DNA of 20,169 nt. It comes from JAABSQ01 sp041642315. GTDB lineage: Bacteria; Desulfobacterota; Desulfobacteria; Desulfobacterales; Desulfococcaceae. A program made the translations under genes and the position numbers. Location of the stretch: assembly GCA_041642315.1 (NCBI GenBank), contig JBEPWQ010000041.1, positions 1-20,169 on the forward strand, written 5' to 3'. The notes under the pieces are model-generated. The model made no database searches. It worked only from the letters and a program-made list of their open reading frames with translations, and had not been told where the DNA came from. Positions 1-7,200 of the stretch are shown here, piece after piece; the first letter of the stretch is position 1, and each line of letters begins with the position of its first letter.

Positions 1-1
1 G

Positions 2-943
2 AAATGCCAAAAATCCTGCCCTATGGCGGCCATTCCCGAAAATCCCCTGGCGACGGCCCACGGCGAATGCATCGTCTGCGAAACCTGCGTGCGAATCTGC
101 CCGGTGGACGCCATCCGCTTCTCCTTTGCGGAACAAGCCGGACCGGCAGAGAATCGGCAGCACATTTCTCAGGACCGCCGCCGGCTGATACTAACGGGTG
201 CGGCAGGCGCCGGGGCGGCGGTGGTTTCCATGACCGGGCTCAATTACCGACCGGCTCGGGAAGGTGCCGGACAGATTCTTCATGCCGGCCTGATCCGCCC
301 GCCGGGGGCTTTGCCGGAGCACGATTTCCTGACCCGGTGCATTCGATGCGGCGAGTGCATGAGGGCCTGCCCGACCAACACCCTTCAGCCGATCGGCCTG
401 ACAGCCGGATTTTACGCTTTCTTCAGCCCCCGCATCGCGCCTCGGCGGGGGCCCTGCGAGCCCCTGTGCAATGGTTGCGGCCAGGTCTGCCCCACCGGCG
501 CGATTCGACCCCTGCCGCCTGAAGAAAAGCTGTGGGCCAAGGTGGGCACCGCCTATGTGCTGCGGCATAAGTGCCTGGCCTGGGAGTTTGATCGAGAATG
601 TCTGGTCTGCGATGAGGTCTGCCCTTACAACGCCATCGACCTAAATTCGGTTCCGGACCGCTCGGTGCCGGTGCCTTTCGTATATGAGCACCGGTGCAGC
701 GGATGCGGCTTCTGCGAACACCATTGTCCGGTTCAGGCCGAATCGGCCATCGTGGTGGCGCCCATGGAGGCGCTTCGGCTGGCGGAGGGATCTTACCGGG
801 ATACCGCCCAGGCCATAGGCCTGGAGCTTCGGCTTTCCAGAAGCGGAACAGCGGAACCGGCATCCGATCCCTACGGTCTGTCCCCGGAAACCGAACCCGG
901 CGGATTTGGTGATGGGGGACTGCCCCCGGGGTTTACGGAATAG
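2..943 (+). CDS. Polyferredoxin, NapH/NapG-like fusion (5' end outside window)
   Basis: The reading frame is open from base 2, so the gene starts before the window; the first in-frame ATG at 23 falls inside a cluster region (a Cys-x3-Cys-Pro precedes it) and is not a credible start. Visible iron-sulfur motifs in order are CIVCETCVRICP, CIRCGECMRACP, CNGCGQVCP, CLVCDEVCP and CSGCGFCEHHCP, enough for several [4Fe-4S] clusters. Between the first and second motif lies DRRRLILTGAAGAGAAVV, a twin-arginine-like stretch followed by a hydrophobic segment, as at the start of MauM/NapG ferredoxins. The cysteine motifs before it resemble the end of a NapH-type membrane ferredoxin, so the protein is probably a NapH-NapG fusion that carries electrons between the quinone pool and a periplasmic or membrane partner (inference). 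The C-terminal 40 residues are Pro/Gly-rich and unstructured. The redox partner is not in the window. Confidence 0.8.
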   Translation, partial: KCQKSCPMAAIPENPLATAHGECIVCETCVRICPVDAIRFSFAEQAGPAENRQHISQDRRRLILTGAAGAGAAVVSMTGLNYRPAREGAGQILHAGLIRPPGALPEHDFLTRCIRCGECMRACPTNTLQPIGLTAGFYAFFSPRIAPRRGPCEPLCNGCGQVCPTGAIRPLPPEEKLWAKVGTAYVLRHKCLAWEFDRECLVCDEVCPYNAIDLNSVPDRSVPVPFVYEHRCSGCGFCEHHCPVQAESAIVVAPMEALRLAEGSYRDTAQAIGLELRLSRSGTAEPASDPYGLSPETEPGGFGDGGLPPGFTE

Positions 944-1050
944 GACCCCTCAGATGAACGGCGGCAACCACCGAATCCAATATCTATATAAAAAAATAAT
1001 AAAATAATATCGGATGCTTTGGATTTTTCAGGAAGATTTTCCATTTTGAA

Positions 1051-1079
1051 TTGACATCCGAAACCGGTTGTGACATAGG
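1051..1079 (+). promoter_or_regulatory. Candidate sigma70-type promoter for the MttB-family gene
   Basis: A perfect -35 box TTGACA (1051-1056) is followed after 17 bases by CATAGG (1074-1079), a weak -10 matching 3 of 6. The A/T tract ending about 40 bases upstream could act as an UP element. A start near 1086 would give a leader of roughly 210 bases. Confidence 0.4.
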
Positions 1080-1197
1080 GGCCGATTGAAGACGATGATC
1101 TCTTTCATCACCTTTTTCGACCGATCGTATCCGACGAAACTGTCATCCCATCCGTTCACGGATCGATGCTTTTTTGACCTAAGACTGAATTCGAAGC

Positions 1198-1226
1198 ATG
1201 ACCGATTCCGTCCTGAATCGGATCAT
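1198..1226 (+). promoter_or_regulatory. Leader hairpin upstream of the MttB-family gene
   Basis: CCGATTC (1202-1208) pairs perfectly with GAATCGG (1215-1221) across a 6-base loop. ATGA (1198-1201) and TCAT (1223-1226) extend the stem past one bulged A, giving 11 base pairs. There is no U-tract after it in the plus sense, so it is not a plain terminator. Its role, if any, is unknown. Confidence 0.4.
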
Positions 1227-1298
1227 CCCGATCGAAAAAAAAGCCGTTTCTCAGACAGACATTTTAATGAAATTTTTATTTTCAGGGGGTTTGTAAAA

Positions 1299-2750
1299 AT
1301 GAATTACAAAGGTTTTACCGGGGGACAGTACCGTCCGTTGACCCGGGAACAGATCGAAACCATCCATGAGGCCGCTTTGTCCATTCTTGAGAAGACCGGC
1401 TTTACATACGAAACCGGGCTGGATGAAACCCTGGAGCTTCTGGAAAAATCGGGGGCTTCGGTGGATCGGGAAACTGGACGGGTCTATTTTCCCCGGGCTC
1501 TGGTGAACGAAATGAACGCCAAAGCGCCCGATCGGATCGTCATGTACGGCAGGGTTCCGGAGAACGATCTGGAACTGACCGAAGACCGGGTTCATCTCGG
1601 CACCGGCGGCGCCGCCATTAAAATTCTGGATCCGGAAACCGGGGAAGCGCGGTCCAGCACTCTCCAGGACCTTCACCAACTTGGGCGGCTGGTGGACAAG
1701 CTCGACAACATCCATTTTTTCCTTCGGCCTTGCATCCCCACCGATATTCCCAAGGATGCCTATGATGTGAATGTCTTCTACACCTGTTTTCGGGCCACGA
1801 ACAAGCATGTCATGGCCGGGGTCAACGAAGAGGCCGGCTTTCAAAAGGTCCTGGCTTTGGCCTCCATTGTGGCGGGCGGACCAGAAAAGCTCAAGGAGCG
1901 GCCCTTTTTCTCCATCATCACCGCATTCGCGATCAGCCCCCTGAAACTCTGTACCCAGTCCACCCGGAACATGCAGGAGGCGGTCCGAAACAACATTCCG
2001 GTGGCCTTGTCCTGCGCCCCCATGGCCGGGTCGACATCCCCCATCACCATGGCCGGCACCCTGGCCCTGATCCATGCCGAACAGATGGCCGGGATCACGA
2101 TCGGCCAGCTCACCAACCCCGGTTCACCCCAGCTCTACGGCGGCATTCCGGGAATGGCCGATCTTCGCACCATGGGCTATATGGGCGGCGGCGTCGAGTG
2201 CGGCATGATGAACGCGGCCATTCACCAGATGGCGGCGCATATCAAGGTTCCCAACTACAACTCCTCCGGCTTGACCGATTCCAAGGTGCCCGACGCCCAG
2301 GCCGGTTGGGAAAAGGCCATGACCACGCTTCTGGCCGGCATGGGCGGGTCCAACTATATTCATCATGCGGCCGGCATGCTGGAGTCGATGCTCACCGTGG
2401 CCCATGAGCAGTTCGTCATCGACGACGAAATCATCGGCATGAGCTGCAAAGTGCTCAAAGGAATCGAGACCGACGCCGAACACCTGGCCCTGGAAGTGAT
2501 CGACCAGGTGGGGCCGGGGGGCAATTTCATGACCGCCTCCCACACCATGAAGTTCATGCGAAAGGAGTTTTTCACCGGAAACGGGGTATCGGATCGAAAC
2601 AACCGGGACAAATGGGAGAAGGACGGTGCCAAAGACGCACGGAGCCGGGCCCGGGAAATCGCAAGGCGGATTCTTTCCCAGGAAGAAACCTCATATATTC
2701 CCGAGGATATAGATCGGGAGATTCGCGAAAAATTCGATATTCTGCTCTGA
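1299..2750 (+). CDS. MttB-family (trimethylamine/betaine-type) methyltransferase, non-pyrrolysine
   Basis: Members of this family transfer a methyl group from a quaternary or tertiary amine (trimethylamine, glycine betaine and relatives) to a corrinoid protein in the cytoplasm. The 483-residue product has the usual family length. Family-like stretches include GTGGAAIKILDPETGE near the N-terminal third, APMAGSTSPITMAGTLALIHAEQ (from about residue 240), HEQFVIDDEIIGM, and a C-terminal GPGGNFMTASHT followed by the W-x3-G / RAREIARRIL helix. The frame has no in-frame TAG and ends in TGA, so this is a non-pyrrolysine homologue like the glycine betaine enzyme MtgB; its substrate cannot be read from the sequence. 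The start at 1299 is chosen because the family begins here (MNYKGF..YRPLT) and AGGGGG lies 9 bases upstream; an upstream ATG at 1086 would add 71 unrelated residues. No cognate corrinoid protein or tetrahydrofolate methyltransferase gene is in the window. Confidence 0.88.
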   Translation: MNYKGFTGGQYRPLTREQIETIHEAALSILEKTGFTYETGLDETLELLEKSGASVDRETGRVYFPRALVNEMNAKAPDRIVMYGRVPENDLELTEDRVHLGTGGAAIKILDPETGEARSSTLQDLHQLGRLVDKLDNIHFFLRPCIPTDIPKDAYDVNVFYTCFRATNKHVMAGVNEEAGFQKVLALASIVAGGPEKLKERPFFSIITAFAISPLKLCTQSTRNMQEAVRNNIPVALSCAPMAGSTSPITMAGTLALIHAEQMAGITIGQLTNPGSPQLYGGIPGMADLRTMGYMGGGVECGMMNAAIHQMAAHIKVPNYNSSGLTDSKVPDAQAGWEKAMTTLLAGMGGSNYIHHAAGMLESMLTVAHEQFVIDDEIIGMSCKVLKGIETDAEHLALEVIDQVGPGGNFMTASHTMKFMRKEFFTGNGVSDRNNRDKWEKDGAKDARSRAREIARRILSQEETSYIPEDIDREIREKFDILL

Positions 2751-2794
2751 TTCGAAAAGCCCGGCCTCGGCCGAGCCGATTTGCTGCAATACCG

Positions 2795-2827
2795 ATCCCC
2801 CCGCTGAATTGGCGGGGGATTTTTATT
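2795..2827 (+). terminator. Intrinsic terminator after the MttB-family gene
   Basis: ATCCCCCCGC (2795-2804) pairs with GCGGGGGAT (2812-2820) with one bulged C, followed by TTTTATTT. It lies 45 bases past the stop codon. An ATG at 2809 in frame with the next gene sits inside the hairpin, which argues against that codon as a start. Confidence 0.8.
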
Positions 2828-2850
2828 TAAATCCTATTCACGAGGAGAAG

Positions 2851-4191
2851 GTGACGACAGCAGCATCCGGTTTGCATACCGATCGAACCCTCGATTTTAT
2901 CCTGAATGCCACCTGGGCGGATCTGCCTGAATCTGTCCGCAGTCAGTCCAAGCGGTGTCTGCTGGATTCCCTGGGCGCACTGCTGGCCGGCACCCGCTCC
3001 CCGGTGGCCGAGATTATGGAGCGGATGGCTCAAACCCAGTTCGCAGGAGATCAGGCCACCATTCTCGGCACCGGGCACACCGTCTCGGCCGCCGGAGCCG
3101 CACTGACCAATGGGTTTGCCGGAAACGCCTTTGACATCGATGACGGTTTCCGGATGGTCAAGGGGCATCCCGGGGCCTGCGTGCTGCCGCCGATCCTGGC
3201 TGCCGCCGAAATTTCAGGCGGTGTGTCCGGCCCATCCTTTCTGACCGCCCTGGTGGTGGGATATGAATTGGGAATTCGGGCAGGGATGATCCGCCATGCC
3301 CGATACCCCACCTACCATTCCTCAGGAAGCTGGGGAGCGATATCCGGAGCGGGCGCGGCCGGGAAACTTCTGGGACTAAATCGGGAAACCCTGCGCCATG
3401 CGATGGGGACTGCCGAATACCACGCGCCGTTAGGGCCCATGATGAAGGGGATAGACTCCCCCGCCATGACCAAGGACAGCATCGGGTGGGGATGCATGAC
3501 CGCGGTAATGTCGGTGCTCATGGCCCGGATCGGGTTTACCGGGATCATCCCCATTTTCGAAGAAACCCCCGATCCGGCATGGATCGAGGGGCTGGGTAGG
3601 CGGTATGAAATCCTGAATCTTTATTTTAAACCTTATGCGGCCTGCCGGTGGGCCCAGCCGGCGGTTGACGGGGCCTTGAAAATCATGCGGGCCCACCGCA
3701 TCGGACCGGACGCCGTGAAAGCGATTCAGGTCCACACCTTTGAGGCTGCATCCCGGTTGAGCAGACGATATCCCCTGAATACGGAGGAAGCCCAGTACAA
3801 CATGGCCTTTCCCATCGCCGCCGCCCTGATCGACGGCCAGGTGGGACCGGCTCAGGTGATGCCGCCGCGGCTGTTTTCCCCGGACATTCGAAATCTAATG
3901 GACCGGGTGTCGGTGATGTCGGTGGATTCGTTCGAGGCGGCCTTTCCGGCCAAAGCCCTGGCCGAGGTGGTCATCACCACCTTCGCCGGCGCTTCACTGG
4001 CTTCCGGGGTGATGGCGGCGGGGTGGGAACCCCCCGATTCCCTTCCCTCGGATGCGGAGCTGAATGCGAAATTTCAGTGGCTGGTCTCTCCGGTGCTGGG
4101 CCCTGATCGGACCGAGGATCTGGCGGCGGCCGTGGCCGAATTTGAAACTTTTGAAGATGCAAGAGATCTGATTCGATTCTGCTGCGGATGA
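2851..4191 (+). CDS. MmgE/PrpD family protein
   Basis: MmgE/PrpD enzymes are cytoplasmic dehydratases, decarboxylases or isomerases acting on small carboxylates (2-methylcitrate dehydratase and cis-aconitate decarboxylase are known members). The 446-residue product has the family length. Visible family features are the N-terminal helix with DSLGALLAG, DIDDGFRMVKGHPG (residues about 95-107; the D..DG..KGHP motif of the active-site region), the PPILAAAE helix and a central SSGSWGAISGAGAAGKLLGL. The start is the GTG at 2851, with GAGGAG at 2842-2847; the 3-base spacing is short, but the in-frame ATG at 2809 lies in the preceding terminator. A 29-base gap to the GlmS-like gene suggests joint transcription. 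The actual substrate is unknown; proximity to the MttB-family gene hints at a shared catabolic role, but the terminator separates them. Confidence 0.88.
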   Translation: MTTAASGLHTDRTLDFILNATWADLPESVRSQSKRCLLDSLGALLAGTRSPVAEIMERMAQTQFAGDQATILGTGHTVSAAGAALTNGFAGNAFDIDDGFRMVKGHPGACVLPPILAAAEISGGVSGPSFLTALVVGYELGIRAGMIRHARYPTYHSSGSWGAISGAGAAGKLLGLNRETLRHAMGTAEYHAPLGPMMKGIDSPAMTKDSIGWGCMTAVMSVLMARIGFTGIIPIFEETPDPAWIEGLGRRYEILNLYFKPYAACRWAQPAVDGALKIMRAHRIGPDAVKAIQVHTFEAASRLSRRYPLNTEEAQYNMAFPIAAALIDGQVGPAQVMPPRLFSPDIRNLMDRVSVMSVDSFEAAFPAKALAEVVITTFAGASLASGVMAAGWEPPDSLPSDAELNAKFQWLVSPVLGPDRTEDLAAAVAEFETFEDARDLIRFCCG

Positions 4192-4220
4192 GAATCCCTG
4201 AAAGATAAAGGAGCGCTAAT

Positions 4221-7200
4221 ATGTGCGGAATCATCGTCTATTTCGGCGGTGCCGGAAACGATCTGACCCGGGTGTTGACCGCCATGTCGGCGATCATTTA
4301 TCGAGCACCCGACAGCACCGGGATCGGGTTGTTCGGAGATGAACTCGAACCCATGCGAACCCGGAAATCACTGGGTTCGGTGGCGGGTCTCAGCCGGGAG
4401 CTGCTGAATTCGGCGGCCTATCCCAATCAGCCGGAGAAACTGGCCGGCATCTGGGCAAAGGCCGATACCGCCGGTATTTCAAAACGTGAACTTCAGCGAG
4501 GTATTCTCACCTTTGAAGAGCATGATCCGGCGGTATTCGAACCCTTTCTGAACGGATCACGCCGAATGTGGACCCTGGATGAATTGGTCCTTTCCGACGG
4601 AACCGGCCGTATCGGCCCCGGAATGCCTGGCCGGGAGTCGCCCCCGCCGTCTTTTCAAATCCGGTCCGAGACCGACCTTCTTCACATGCTGCGGGACCTC
4701 ACGCTCCAGCACGATCTGCCGGTTCTGATCATACAGACGCTGATTCGAACCCGCATCGAACAGTACCTGGAAACCTCACCCATGGACCTGGACACGCCGA
4801 CAATTCTGAATACCTTTGACCAGCTTCTGGAGCGGGTGCTGCAATCGGAAAACCTGGCCACCGAAGCCTCTCTCGAGAAAGAACCGGGCGAGGAGAGCGC
4901 CGAAACCCTGACGGCGGTATGGAGATGCCTTCAGAACATAAAAATCGAAATTCCCCTCGATTATGATCGGGACGGGGTCCGGGGTCTGTTTCGGCTGCTG
5001 GACGCCGCCCTGCTGTGCCGCATCCAGCTTCGGCCGGACACCCACATCCGGGTTCAGGAGGTCTTGGAGAACCTCTGGCCCCGGGTGCGGGAAATCCCCA
5101 ATACCGACTGGCGCACCCTTTACTGGGCGGAAAAGGGGGCCAATGTATACGGATGGAGCGCTGCAGCGGTCCTGACCTATCTTCAGAAAAACGATTTTTT
5201 CCCGCTTCTTTGGCAGGTTTCAAAGGATGGAGATCTCCCGGTGAAGTCGGTGGTATCCGGCTGGACCGACCCGGTTTTTCTCGATTTTCTTTCACAACCC
5301 ATTATCGCCCATGGCCGATGGGCCTTGCAGTCGTCGGTCACAGTCCAGAACGCGCACCCTTTTTTCGATCTCCAGCGGCATCGAACCATTGTCTTAAACG
5401 GACAGTTCAGCAGCGCGGTGGAAGCCGAAGCCAAAGAATTTTTAAGCACGGTGATTCCGGTTCCGTTCCGCAGTGAAAACTCGGCCGAATATTTTTCTCT
5501 GCTCTGGGGCTATTACTACCACAACCTGAAAGGGGAGCGGCAGCGGTACCAGGATATCCGGACCCAGGTGGCGGCGGGATTGGAAAATTATTATATCGGC
5601 AGCCAGGCCATCGACTACAAGACTTTTCAATGGATCGGCGGGCGAAGCGACCTGGAACTGGATGAATTGGCCTTTCTGGAAGCCGCCAAAAGAATGATCA
5701 CCGGCGGAGGGCAGATCGCCGTGGCCGGCATCAGTCTGGTTTCTCCCCGCCGGCTGTATGTGGCCAGCCATAACCGGCCGGTATTTCTGGTTCGGCGAAT
5801 CGATACCCAGGACATCATGGTGGTCTCCGACATCAATGCGGCCCTGGGACTGTTTCCTCAGTCCCTGGTCCTGGCGCGGACTCTGGACCTGATACGGCTT
5901 CAGAAGCAAAAAGAGCGGAGAGTCAAGGCCTGCCGGCGACCGGGAGTCCCGGCGGAAGAAATCGATTCCCTTGTTCGCCACTATCTGCAGGAAGAGCAGA
6001 AACTTCTGTCGGCTTTTCGGATAGAGATCTATCCCCTGGAGGGAGAATCGATTTTCGCCCGAATCGAAACCCGGCTCACCCAAGGCGCACTGGACCGAAC
6101 CCCGGTCATTACCGATTTCGACGGCAAGCCATTGCCGGAGATCGAATCTTTTTCCACTCAGCTCAGCCCCATGCAGGTCCGCAAAGACCTTTACAGCTCT
6201 TTTTTCGAAACCCACCTGAGGGAAATCCCCGAACGGCTGCGGCATATTCTGAGCTATTATTTCCCGGGAAAAGAAACCAAGCCCCAATTCGAAATTCAGA
6301 CAAGAACCCTGGAACGGAAATTCGGGCGACATTTTGAAAAACTCGAACGGATTCTTCTGGCCGGGATGGGCAGTTCCCATAAAATCGGATTGATGCTCCG
6401 GCCGGTATTTCAGCATCTGATGCCGGACATCGAAGTGCGGGTGCTTCAACCGGTGGAGGTGGATGACGTTTCCAAAGCGGTGTCTCCCGAACGGGATCTG
6501 GTGATTCTGCTCAGCTGGTCCGCCACAACGTCCGACATCGTCGAATTCGCCAAGGAACTTCAGACACTGGGGGTGCTCATGATCGGCGTCACCGAAAAGG
6601 TGTTTGCCGATATGGCGCTTATCGCAACCCGAAGCGGCGGTGTGATTCCGGTTCTCAGCGGCGAGGAGGTGACCGTATCCGGAACCAAGAGCACCGTCTG
6701 CGTGCATTTTTGCGCCGTCCTATTGGGAATCTGGCTGGCGATTCGGCTGAATCGGACCGTGGAAGCCTATAACCTGATCCATGATCTTCGAGGCATTCCG
6801 GACATACTGGAAGCGGTCCTCGAAGACGACACCATTCAATCCTTTGCCCGCACCCTGGCGGACAACAGCGCCCAAAGCCATGCCGCCATGATCATCGGCG
6901 CGCTCCACTCCGTCGGCACTCCGGCGGAGGCTGCCTTTAAGCTGGAAGAGAACAGCTGGACGGCCGTCGGAAAGGCGATGGACTACCAGGAGGTCTTTTT
7001 TCATGAACTTCGAAAAGAGATGGGGGAGCACCTGGTGGTGGTCAACGCCACCAACCGGGCCCGGGAGGAGGAGGCTCTGGCGGTGATGGAGCAGCTGTAC
7101 TGGGAGGGCGGCAATTTTGCGGCCCTGATCACGGCGGACAATCCCTACCGGGCCGAAATCGCTCTGTACAGCCGGCATCAATACCTTCTTCTGCCCAAGG

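Larger units (their letters stand above)
944..1298. other. 355-base AT-rich intergenic region and mttB leader
   Basis: No convincing gene. An A/T tract (about 979-1012) precedes a TTGACA box at 1051, and a hairpin lies at 1198-1226. The frame of the downstream gene stays open back to an ATG at 1086, but that stretch (His, Phe, Asp and Arg rich) has no family resemblance and is read here as untranslated leader. Confidence 0.6.

Noticed and set aside
914..927. GGGGG/CCCCC hairpin at the end of the polyferredoxin gene
   Set aside because: Only 5 base pairs, inside the coding region and with no T-run; not a terminator.
1086..1298. N-terminal extension of the MttB-family gene from the ATG at 1086
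   Set aside because: The 71 added residues look unlike any MttB N-terminus, no good ribosome site precedes 1086, and a proper one precedes 1299.
1299..2750. Pyrrolysine-containing trimethylamine methyltransferase
   Set aside because: No in-frame TAG occurs; the frame is continuous at full family length and ends in TGA.
5442..6707. Long minus-strand frame (421 codons) inside the GlmS-like gene
   Set aside because: Antisense of a clearly homologous coding region; its composition (Gly, His, Arg, Gln rich) is that of a shadow frame.
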